Shown: positions 18,515 to 26,209 of the stretch, one piece after another
Numbering within the stretch: position 1 is the stretch's first letter
How the letters are laid out: every line of letters starts with the position of its first letter
Assembly (NCBI RefSeq): GCF_008973755.1
Contig: NZ_WBOM01000002.1
Location: 553,831-617,830, forward strand
Direction: 5' to 3'
From: Nitrincola alkalilacustris
Lineage (GTDB): Bacteria; Pseudomonadota; Gammaproteobacteria; Pseudomonadales; Balneatricaceae
DNA: 64,000 bases
Translations under genes and position numbers: made by a program
Notes under the pieces: generated by a model
What the model was told of the DNA's origin: nothing
The model's database searches: none
Seen by the model: the letters and a program-made list of their open reading frames with translations, nothing else

Positions 18515-19771
18515 ATGCACGTAATGATTCTCGGCAGTGGTGTGGTGGGCGTAACCAGCGCCTGGTATCTGTCACAGGCAGGGCATGAGGTAACGGTTAT
18601 TGACCGTCAGCCAGAGCCGGCACTGGAGACAAGTTTTGCCAATGCGGGACAGATCTCCCCCGGTTACTCTGCACCCTGGGCTGCGCCTGGCATACCGCTC
18701 AAGGCGATCAAGTGGATGATGCAGGATCTTGCGCCGCTGCGCATCAAGCCGCAGATGGACCCAGTTCAGATGCGCTGGATGGCACAGATGCTGTCAAACT
18801 GCACCGAAAAAGCCTATGCGGTGAATAAGTCACGCATGCTCAGAATCGCCGAGTACAGTCGTGACTGCCTGATCGATCTGCGCGCCTCTGTAGGTATCGA
18901 ATATGATAACCGTGCCAAGGGTCTGATTCAGCTGTTCAGAACTCAGAAGCAGGTGGATGGTGCCGAGCAGGATATGAAAATTCTGTTGGAGTGTGGCGTC
19001 AAGTTCGAGCAGTTGTCTGTGGAACAGGTGGTGGGCTATGAGCCGGCACTGGGTCATGTTAAAGAAAAGCTCAAAGGCGGATTGCGTCTGCCCGGTGATG
19101 AAACCGGCGATTGCTTCCTGTTTACGCAGCGTCTGGCAAAGCTTTGTGAAGAAAACGGCGTTAAATTCCTGTTCAACACCTCGGTTGAGGGGCTGGAATC
19201 CGATGGGCGTGATGTCACTGGAATTCGCATTCAGGGCGAGACGCTGAAAGCGGATCGCTATCTGCTGGCACTGGGTAGCTTCAGCCCGAAAATGCTCAAG
19301 CCACTGGGGTTGGAAGTACCTATCTATCCGGTAAAAGGCTACTCCCTGACGCTGCCTGTGGTAGATGAAGACCGCGCGCCGGTGTCCACCGTAATGGATG
19401 AAACCTACAAGATCGCACTGAGTCGACTCGGTGATCGTATTCGTGTGGGTGGTACGGCCGAGCTGACCGGCTACGATCTGTCATTGCCGGAAAGTCGCCG
19501 TAAGAATGTCGAATTTGTCGTGAACGACCTGTTCGGTGGCGGTGGTGATATGTCGCGCGCTGAGTTCTGGACCGGTCTGCGTCCAATGACGCCAGACGGC
19601 ACACCGATTGTCGGGGCTACACACTTCCCGAGTCTGTACCTCAATACCGGGCATGGCACACTGGGCTGGACCATGTCGCTGGGTTCAGCAAAACTGGTGA
19701 CCGATCTGATCAGTAACCGCACACCGGATATCGATCCCGACGGTCTGGGGATACAGCGTTACCGCAAATAA
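18515..19771 (+). CDS. dadA: D-amino acid dehydrogenase (small subunit type)
   Basis: DadA is an FAD-dependent membrane-associated enzyme that oxidises D-alanine to an imino acid and feeds electrons to the respiratory chain. From ATG 18515 (CCGGAG upstream) it has 418 residues. The dinucleotide-binding motif is [20 protein letters not shown], followed by [20 protein letters not shown], both family hallmarks, and the C-terminal FAD segment [19 protein letters not shown]. It heads dadA-ridA-alr, in which racemase and dehydrogenase together convert L-alanine to pyruvate. Confidence 0.96.
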   Translation: MHVMILGSGVVGVTSAWYLSQAGHEVTVIDRQPEPALETSFANAGQISPGYSAPWAAPGIPLKAIKWMMQDLAPLRIKPQMDPVQMRWMAQMLSNCTEKAYAVNKSRMLRIAEYSRDCLIDLRASVGIEYDNRAKGLIQLFRTQKQVDGAEQDMKILLECGVKFEQLSVEQVVGYEPALGHVKEKLKGGLRLPGDETGDCFLFTQRLAKLCEENGVKFLFNTSVEGLESDGRDVTGIRIQGETLKADRYLLALGSFSPKMLKPLGLEVPIYPVKGYSLTLPVVDEDRAPVSTVMDETYKIALSRLGDRIRVGGTAELTGYDLSLPESRRKNVEFVVNDLFGGGGDMSRAEFWTGLRPMTPDGTPIVGATHFPSLYLNTGHGTLGWTMSLGSAKLVTDLISNRTPDIDPDGLGIQRYRK

Positions 19772-19852
19772 TGGTTTAATCCGGCAGCAGGTGGGAAAGG
19801 GTAGTGCTTGCCCATGCCTGCTGCCAATATCATTAAAATTACTGGAGATATC

Positions 19853-20242
19853 ATGTCCAACAAAACGATCATCAGCACTGACAAGGCGCCTGCCGCTATC
19901 GGCCCTTACTCTCAGGCAGTCAAAGCAGGTAACACGGTTTACATGTCTGGTCAGATTCCGCTGAATCCAGCCACCATGGAGATGGTGACCGAATCATTCG
20001 AGGCTCAGGCCGTACAGGTGTTTGACAACCTGAGTGCAGTGGCTGAAGCAGCGGGTGGTTCACTGGCTGATTGTGTGAAGCTGACCATTCTACTGACCGA
20101 TCTGGCAAACTTTGCTCAGGTCAACGAGATCATGACCCGTTACTTCAACGAGCCCTTCCCGGCGCGCGCTGCCTACGCAGTGAAAGCCCTGCCCAAGGAT
20201 GCCGATATTGAAGTCGAAGCCGTCATGGTGCTGAACGACTGA
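19853..20242 (+). CDS. ridA: RidA family enamine/imine deaminase
   Basis: RidA hydrolyses reactive 2-aminoacrylate and 2-iminopropanoate. From ATG 19853 (CTGGAG upstream) it has 129 residues, normal for the family. The signature reads [20 protein letters not shown], followed by [11 protein letters not shown], and the C-terminal catalytic Arg region is [21 protein letters not shown]. It lies between dadA and alr. This placement is functionally sensible, since DadA acting on D-alanine produces exactly the imine RidA removes. Confidence 0.95.
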   Translation: MSNKTIISTDKAPAAIGPYSQAVKAGNTVYMSGQIPLNPATMEMVTESFEAQAVQVFDNLSAVAEAAGGSLADCVKLTILLTDLANFAQVNEIMTRYFNEPFPARAAYAVKALPKDADIEVEAVMVLND

Positions 20243-20276
20243 TCCATTTTTTGTGTAAGACTGATCGGAAACCATC

Positions 20277-21371
20277 ATGGCAAGACAAGCACGTGCAGTC
20301 ATAGATCTGGCTGCAATCAAGCATAACTATCGATTGGCAAAGGCCCAGGCACCTGCTGCCAGAGCTGCCGCCATTATCAAGGCGGATGCCTATGGGCATG
20401 GTGCTGTTCAGGTAGCAAAGGCATTGGCTGACGAGGTGCCGGCTTTCGGGGTGGCGGCCATTGAGGAAGCCATCGAGCTCAGAGAGGCTGGCATTACCCA
20501 GCCGATACTGCTGCTTGAGGGCTTTTTCGAAGCCTCTGAGCTGGATCAGATAGAGTCTTATGGTTTCTGGTCGGCATTGCACACGGATGAACAGTTGCTG
20601 GCTCTGGAGAGCAGGCTTTCTGATCCGGCAGCCACGCTGACGCTGAATGTATGGGTCAAGGTTGATAGTGGCATGCATCGACTGGGTTTTGCGCCCGAGC
20701 GGACCGCTGAGGTGGTTGAACGTCTGCGCAGGCTGAAAGGGGTCAGGGATATCGTCCTGATGACTCACTTTGCCTGCTCCGACGAGCCTGAGCGGTCCAT
20801 GACTCGTGAGCAGATCGCCTGCTTTGAGCGTGTCGCATCGGGTCTGGACCTTCCGGTCAGTCTGTCCAATTCGGCAGGTGTCATGGCCTGGCCTGATGCG
20901 CATGGTCAATGGTTAAGGCCGGGTATCATGCTCTATGGCGCCAATCCGTTTGCCGGCAGTCAGGAGGTGGCAGATCAGCTGCAGCCTGCCATGACCCTGA
21001 CCTCTCAGATCATTGCCGTGCGCGATGTCCCGGTAGGTGAGGCGGTTGGTTATGGTTGCAGCTATGTGTGTGATCAGCCTCGTCGTATCGGTACCGTGGC
21101 GATGGGATATGGCGATGGCTATCCACGCCACGCCCGCAGCGGGACACCGGTTATCGTGCATGGACAGAGAACCTCTCTGGCCGGACGTGTGTCGATGGAT
21201 ATGCTGACGATAGATCTGACGGATATTCCACAGGCAAAAGTAGGTGATAAGGTAGAGCTGTGGGGTAAACAGCTACCTGTGAGCGAAGTGGCAACCTGGT
21301 GCGATACCATCCCCTACACCCTGCTGACCTGCCTGACACGGCGGGTCAAGCGTGAATATGTGGACGCCTGA
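20277..21371 (+). CDS. alr: Alanine racemase, likely the catabolic DadX type
   Basis: This PLP-dependent racemase has 364 residues. The PLP lysine motif is AAIIKADAYGHGAVQVAKAL near residue 38, and the second catalytic base lies in the Tyr region VGYGCSYVCDQPRRIGTVAMGYGDGYPR. RPGIMLYGANPF and GRVSMDMLTIDLTD are also conserved. It interconverts L- and D-alanine. Gene order (lrp, dadA, ridA, alr) supports a DadX role in alanine catabolism, although one enzyme could also supply D-alanine for peptidoglycan. Start ATG follows ridA by 34 bases. Confidence 0.95.
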   Translation: MARQARAVIDLAAIKHNYRLAKAQAPAARAAAIIKADAYGHGAVQVAKALADEVPAFGVAAIEEAIELREAGITQPILLLEGFFEASELDQIESYGFWSALHTDEQLLALESRLSDPAATLTLNVWVKVDSGMHRLGFAPERTAEVVERLRRLKGVRDIVLMTHFACSDEPERSMTREQIACFERVASGLDLPVSLSNSAGVMAWPDAHGQWLRPGIMLYGANPFAGSQEVADQLQPAMTLTSQIIAVRDVPVGEAVGYGCSYVCDQPRRIGTVAMGYGDGYPRHARSGTPVIVHGQRTSLAGRVSMDMLTIDLTDIPQAKVGDKVELWGKQLPVSEVATWCDTIPYTLLTCLTRRVKREYVDA

Positions 21372-21503
21372 GTCAGAAGTTGCACTCTGGCATTTGCACC
21401 TGAAAACTATATCGACTAAATTCAGTTAACAATCTGGAACTACTGACTTGCTGTGATGGAGCACCGGCGGGGCGGTAGCATGTCTCGCGTATAGAAAGCT
21501 CCT

Positions 21504-21551
21504 TGCTTACAAGGCGCTGCTGCCGAAAAGTGGCAGAGCGCAGCGTTAGCC
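21504..21551 (+). other. attC-like integron recombination hairpin (candidate)
   Basis: The order is TGCTTAC, AAG, GCGCTGCTGCC, loop GAAAAGT, GGCAGAGCGC, AGC, GTTAGCC. The inner arms pair over ten bases with one extrahelical G, and the outer boxes pair at five of seven positions with the 3' core beginning GTT. This is the arrangement of an attC site, though at 48 nt it is shorter than typical. The next gene starts three bases after the GTTAGCC box, as in a gene cassette. Confidence 0.45.
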
Positions 21552-21553
21552 AA

Positions 21554-22510
21554 ATGGAGATTAGCTTGCACGAAGAATTAACCTTTCCATCGGATAAAAT
21601 ATTGCTTTCAGGTACTCTTTCTATACCTGAAAATGACACCCCATTGCCTTGTGTAATAATGGTTCATGGTAGTGGTGCTCAAGATCGGAATGGTAATATT
21701 TCGGGTTTTAATACTCAGATTTTTAAGTACATTTCTGATTATTTATTAGAGCGGGGAGTGGCTACTTTTCGTTATGATAAAAGAGGTTGCGGAAAAAGTG
21801 AAGGGGATTTCAAGGTCGCTGGGTTATCTGAGTTGGTTGACGATGCTTGTGCTGCGATTGATTTTATAAGCCAACAATCAAGTCAGGTGGATTCAAAGAA
21901 AATCTTCCTCTTGGGGCACAGTGAAGGGGCTGTGTTGGCTCCCGAAATCGCATCTAAAAGAGAGCATCTGGCCGGGCTGTTGATGCTATGTGCTAGTCTG
22001 AGGAGTTTCGAGGAGGATGGAGTCAAGAATGCTGAGGTACTTAATCGCGATTTAAATAAAATGACAGGAGTTAAAGGAAAGCTGGCCCGATTTTTTCTTT
22101 ATAGTAAAAACCCATTAAAAACCATGAATAAGCTCAGGTAAAAGGTTGAAAAAACTAATGCTAAGAGAGTGTGGGTTTCTTTTACCAGAGTAAGTGCGAA
22201 ATTTTATCGAGAGACGTTTAACTATGATGTTAAATCGTTTTTGAAAAATACCCGGCATCCAATATTGGCTATTGGGGGTAGTAAGGATTTTCAGTGCCAT
22301 CCCGATGATACGCTTTTAATTAAAAATATCTCACCAGGCCGGTCAGATGTTTATATTGTTGAAAATATGGATCATATGCTAAGGATTCAAACAGGAGATT
22401 CATCAATATTGAATTATGCCAGTTCATGCAATGAACCAATAGCTCAAGAGGTTAATCAGATCATTTGTTCATGGATAATTAATCAGAAACTACACAGTTA
22501 CTCAAGATAA
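21554..22510 (+). pseudogene. Alpha/beta hydrolase (serine aminopeptidase S33-like), interrupted by an in-frame stop
   Basis: The frame opens at ATG 21554 and reads an alpha/beta hydrolase: MVHGSGAQDRNGN (oxyanion region), ATFRYDKRGCGKSEG, nucleophile Ser in LLGHSEGAVLAPEI. A TAA at 22139-22141 ends it after 195 residues. The same frame continues without shift through VEKTNAKRVWVS, acid Asp in GGSKDFQCHPDD and the catalytic His in ENMDHMLRI, to a stop at 22510. So a single nonsense codon splits one ~318-residue enzyme. Base composition is clearly more AT-rich than its neighbours and an attC-like hairpin precedes it, suggesting an acquired cassette. Confidence 0.8.
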
Positions 22511-22594
22511 TAAAAGTAGTCTGCCCTATCCATTATTCGACGAAGGGTAGGGGGCCTGGAAGCCAGTCGACGAATCAGGCTGTAGCGTTATCCG

Positions 22595-23389
22595 TTAATC
22601 AAGAATACGCTGCAGCAGCTTCTTCACGGTTTCCGGTTCAAAGGGCTTGTCGACCAGTGCGTTCACACCACTTTGGTTGATGTTGCTCAGGTGTGCCTCA
22701 TTGGCCTCGGATGTCACCATCAGGATCGGAATATGGGCGTGGTAGGAGGAGTTGCGGATAAACTCCGTTAACTGCAGGCCATTCACTTCCGGCATGTTGT
22801 AGTCTGTCACGACCAGGTCTATGTTCTCGCGCTCCAGAATCTGGATCGCCTCTGAGCCATCATGAGCTTCAGTCATGAATCTTATGCCAAGATTGCCCAG
22901 CACCTTCTGGATCATTTTGCGGGCCATGCGGCTGTCATCAACTACCAGTACACGCAGATCATCCACGTTATAGTTTTCCAGCTCCAGCTCATCCGGTGAC
23001 AGAAGGTCCAGAGTAGCATTGATGGCAGCACCCAGGTGTTGTCGGGTAAAGGGCTTGGGCAGGATCGCAACAGCGCCGGATTGTTTGAATACTTCCAGAT
23101 GCCAGCGGCGGTTCTCGCTGGAAACCAGCATGAAGGGCAGGTCGGCCAGCTTGGGCTGCTGGCGGATCGCCTTGAGCAGTTCTTCAGCTGAGCCGTCCGG
23201 CAGGTGCAGTGAGCTGATGATCAGGTCTGGGCGGACCTTGTTGATCTGCGCCATCGCTTCCTTGATGTTTTCAGCCGTATCAATCGCCATCACCTCCTCT
23301 TCCTGCAGCAGTTGCACGATGATTTTGCGCTGAACCTGTGAGGGTTCGACGAGCAGGATATGTAGATTGGAAGCTGAAATCTGTTGCAT
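22595..23389 (-). CDS. Tandem receiver-domain response regulator, first receiver degenerate
   Basis: The protein has 264 residues and consists of two CheY-like receivers without an output domain. Receiver 2 (about 143-264) is complete: VVDDSRMARK (Asp151/152), phospho-acceptor Asp196 in VVTDYNMPE, and LVDKPF lysine. Receiver 1 (about 8-130) has lost its site: the acidic pair is Glu-Pro (LLVEPSQ) and the acceptor position is Ser60 (LIISSLHLP), while Lys112 remains. It probably works as a phosphorelay or chemotaxis-type adaptor in which only receiver 2 is phosphorylated. No cognate kinase is adjacent. Confidence 0.88.
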   Translation of the reverse strand: MQQISASNLHILLVEPSQVQRKIIVQLLQEEEVMAIDTAENIKEAMAQINKVRPDLIISSLHLPDGSAEELLKAIRQQPKLADLPFMLVSSENRRWHLEVFKQSGAVAILPKPFTRQHLGAAINATLDLLSPDELELENYNVDDLRVLVVDDSRMARKMIQKVLGNLGIRFMTEAHDGSEAIQILERENIDLVVTDYNMPEVNGLQLTEFIRNSSYHAHIPILMVTSEANEAHLSNINQSGVNALVDKPFEPETVKKLLQRILD

Positions 23390-23471
23390 GCATCTATCTC
23401 ATTGTTGTTTTTATTGCTCAAAACAGTATAGCGCCATTGTTAACTCGCTTGAACAGCAGTGCAAGAGAGAA

Positions 23472-24107
23472 TCAGGCAGTTACCCAGAGGATCTGCGCAT
23501 CCTCTTTGCTGAGTGACACCAATACATGACCCATTTCGCAGTCATAATAGGCGCTGTCACCTTCATCCAGCTCAACCGGCGCATAAAACTCAGTATAGAG
23601 CATGATGCGTCCACTCAGGACATACAGGAACTCTTCTCCACCGTGTCTGACCCAGCCGTTATAGTCGTTGAAGTCGCGTGCCCTGACCACGGTCTTATAA
23701 GGGATCATTTTCTTGCTGGTCAACTGGGTGGCCAGTATCTCGTGCTCATAGGTGGGAGTGGGGTGGGGCTCACCCTCACCCTTGCGGGTGATATCCCGGC
23801 GACCACCACCGGGCAGCCCCTTGCTTGGCTGGGAAAATAGCTGGGGAATATCAATGCCAAGCCCTTTGACCAGTTTGCTAACCGCTGTAAAAGTGGGGGA
23901 TATCTGTTCGTTCTCGATTTTGGACAGGGTGGAGCGGGCAAGGCCGGTACGCTTGCTGGCTTCTTCAAGTGTCAGATTTTGACTGAGGCGGATCTGGCGC
24001 ACACGCTGACCCAGCTGAAGTGGTTCAACCATCACCTCAGCTTTTTTGCTGCCATCTGCCTCGGATCCGGATTTTTCGACCCGTAAAAGATGGGACTGGT
24101 CAGGCAT
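23472..24107 (-). CDS. XRE-family regulator with C-terminal cupin domain
   Basis: From ATG 24107, preceded by a strong AAGGAG, the protein has 211 residues. An HTH_3 domain (LGQRVRQIRLSQNLTLEEAS, then KRTGLARSTLSKIENEQISP) is followed by a cupin (FLYVLSGRIMLYTEF, VELDEGDSAYYDCEMGHVLV). This is the PuuR/SutR-like class, which usually senses a small metabolite through the cupin and controls amino acid, polyamine or sulfur genes. The target is not evident from the neighbours. Confidence 0.87.
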   Translation of the reverse strand: MPDQSHLLRVEKSGSEADGSKKAEVMVEPLQLGQRVRQIRLSQNLTLEEASKRTGLARSTLSKIENEQISPTFTAVSKLVKGLGIDIPQLFSQPSKGLPGGGRRDITRKGEGEPHPTPTYEHEILATQLTSKKMIPYKTVVRARDFNDYNGWVRHGGEEFLYVLSGRIMLYTEFYAPVELDEGDSAYYDCEMGHVLVSLSKEDAQILWVTA

Positions 24108-24276
24108 CAGTGAGCTCCTTTGAATTGTTGACACAAGGTAATGCTACTCAGAATACACCATGCAACCCTTGGGGTGAACAAAACAACCTTGCCATTCGTG
24201 AGGTTGATGCAGGCATGGCGACGCTTTATGAATACCTGAGGTCGTATCGAGATTGATAAATTTGCATTCTGGGCGT

Positions 24277-24305
24277 TTGCAATCAACTGTTTTGCTGCTT
24301 ATACT
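24277..24305 (+). promoter_or_regulatory. Sigma70 promoter for the 4.5S RNA gene
   Basis: TTGCAA (24277-24282) and TATACT (24300-24305) are separated by 17 bp. This near-consensus pair lies about 50 bases upstream of the mature 4.5S RNA, leaving room for a short processed 5' leader as in E. coli. Confidence 0.8.
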
Positions 24306-24356
24306 GCGCGCCTGTCTGAAGCCGATGTGTTTCAAGGCAGGGCGGAAGCCACGTTA

Positions 24357-24470
24357 TGGTGGTTCTGCCGGTCCTCTCGCAACGATACACCGTGAACCTG
24401 GTCAGGCCCGGAAGGGAGCAGCCACAGCGGTCGACTCGTGTGCCGGGATGTGGCTGGTGGAGCCACCCCC
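24357..24470 (+). ncRNA. ffs: 4.5S signal recognition particle RNA
   Basis: The conserved SRP core is plain: GGTCAGGCCCGGAAGGGAGC, then AGCC, matched on the other arm by GTGTGCCGGGATGTGGCTGG. The outer ends GGTGGTTCTGCCGG and CTGGTGGAGCCACC pair to close the long hairpin. The length (~114 nt) is standard. Its RNA binds Ffh (SRP54) to target membrane proteins. Exact ends are estimated from base pairing. Confidence 0.95.
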
Positions 24471-24653
24471 ATCTCACGATCTTCCCTCAGATTCAACTTT
24501 TCGTAAATTTCCGAAAATTTGTTCGCATTTTCTAAACTTTTGTGTCTGTTTCAGATGGTTCTTATGACTCGGTAATGATAATATTCGCGCACTTTTTCAG
24601 TGGGCGAAATGGCCACATTTTGCCCGTCCTGTAACACACTTTGTGATTGGCAA

Positions 24654-26099
24654 ATGAATAATAAAATAAGCTTCACAATTCTCACTGGGCTCTTCCTGCT
24701 CGGCTTGAGTGTGCCTGCTTTTGCTGCTGCTGGCCCTCTCGATCTCACCGCTTCCGTTCCGGGTTTCATCGCCTTGGTCGTCTTTGTTTTTGCCTATGTT
24801 CTCGTCATGGGTGAAGAGAAACTGCATCTCAGAAAATCCAAGCCTGTACTGGTGGCAGCCGGTATTATCTGGGCGCTGGTTGGCTGGGTATATGTGCAGG
24901 AAGGTATGACCGGTTTGCCGGAGGATGCCTTCAAGCATACGCTACTCGAATACTCCGAGCTGATGTTGTTCCTGCTGGTGGCGATGACCTATATCAATGC
25001 CCTGGAAGAGCGGCGTGTGTTTGATGCTCTCAGAGCCTGGATGGTGCAGCGTGGCTTCAGTTATCGCACACTTTTCTGGCTGACCGGATTTCTCGCCTTC
25101 TTTATCTCACCGATTGCCGATAACCTCACTACCGCGCTGTTGATGTGCGCCGTGGTGATGAAGGTTGCCGAGGGCGACAAGCGCTTTGTCAATCTCTGCT
25201 GTATCAACATCGTGGTTGCGGCCAATGCCGGCGGAGCGTTCAGCCCATTTGGCGATATCACGACCCTGATGGTCTGGCAGGCTGGGCTGGTGCGTTTTGA
25301 TGAGTTTTTTGCGCTGTTCCTGCCATCGCTGGTCAACTATGCCATACCGGCAGCCATCATGAGTTTCTTTGTCGAAAATCGTAAGCCTGTGCCCTCGGAT
25401 GAGGTGGTGGAACTCAAGCGTGGCGCACGCCGTATTCTCGCGCTGTTCCTGCTGACCATCGCTACGGCAGTTGCCTGCCATACGTTACTGCACCTGCCGC
25501 CAGTTCTGGGCATGATGGCTGGTCTGGGTTATCTGCAGTTCTTCGGTTATTTCCTGCGTATGACGCTGCCGAGTTCTCTGGCTAAAAAGCGCACTCAGGC
25601 CGAGCTGGCGGGTGACAAGGAGAGGATGAAACGTCTGGGTAGTGTGGTGCCTTTCGATGTGTTCAGTCGTGTTGCGCGGGCTGAGTGGGACACGCTGCTG
25701 TTCTTCTACGGCATCATCATGTGTGTCGGTGGTCTGGGCTTTATGGGTTATCTGGCGATGATGTCAGATATTCTCTATACCCAGTGGAATCCTACCTATG
25801 CCAACGTGGTGCTGGGTGTTGTTTCTGCTGTGATCGATAACATCCCAGTGATGTTTGCAGTGCTGACAATGCAGCCGGAAATGTCACACGGCCACTGGTT
25901 GCTGATTACCCTGACAGCCGGAGTGGGTGGCAGTCTCTTGTCGGTGGGTTCAGCCGCTGGTGTGGCGCTGATGGGGCAGGCACGCGGTATCTACACCTTC
26001 TTTGGTCACCTGAAGTGGGCGCCGGTGATCATGCTCGGGTATATCGCCAGCGTGCTGGTGCATCTGTGGTTGAATGAAGCGCTGTTCAGTGTCTACTGA
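24654..26099 (+). CDS. nhaD: Sodium/proton antiporter NhaD
   Basis: NhaD exports sodium in exchange for protons and is typical of halophilic or alkaliphilic proteobacteria. From ATG 24654 it has 481 residues. A signal-like first helix (SFTILTGLFLLGLSVPAFA) is followed by about a dozen membrane segments. Conserved stretches include ISPIADNLTTALLMCAVVM, NIVVAANAGGAFSPFGDITT and VVSAVIDNIPVMFAVLTM. The start is uncertain: ATG 24609 is in frame but would precede the signal-like helix with a Cys-rich tail. The ribosome-binding site is weak. The gene stands alone between ffs and dnaX. Confidence 0.92.
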   Translation: MNNKISFTILTGLFLLGLSVPAFAAAGPLDLTASVPGFIALVVFVFAYVLVMGEEKLHLRKSKPVLVAAGIIWALVGWVYVQEGMTGLPEDAFKHTLLEYSELMLFLLVAMTYINALEERRVFDALRAWMVQRGFSYRTLFWLTGFLAFFISPIADNLTTALLMCAVVMKVAEGDKRFVNLCCINIVVAANAGGAFSPFGDITTLMVWQAGLVRFDEFFALFLPSLVNYAIPAAIMSFFVENRKPVPSDEVVELKRGARRILALFLLTIATAVACHTLLHLPPVLGMMAGLGYLQFFGYFLRMTLPSSLAKKRTQAELAGDKERMKRLGSVVPFDVFSRVARAEWDTLLFFYGIIMCVGGLGFMGYLAMMSDILYTQWNPTYANVVLGVVSAVIDNIPVMFAVLTMQPEMSHGHWLLITLTAGVGGSLLSVGSAAGVALMGQARGIYTFFGHLKWAPVIMLGYIASVLVHLWLNEALFSVY

Positions 26100-26209
26100 G
26101 CAGCGTTTGGCCTTGCCCGAAGTGAGAGACTGAGTGGCGACGTGAAGCTGGAACCGTGTTAGGATAACCGCTTTCAGAAACATCGGTTTCAAGGGTTGAT
26201 ACACGGACA

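Noticed and set aside
22511..22594. Second attC site after the broken hydrolase gene (ending GCGTTATCC)
   Set aside because: A GTT core and small dyads are present, but I could not pair outer boxes as in an attC site; left unassigned.
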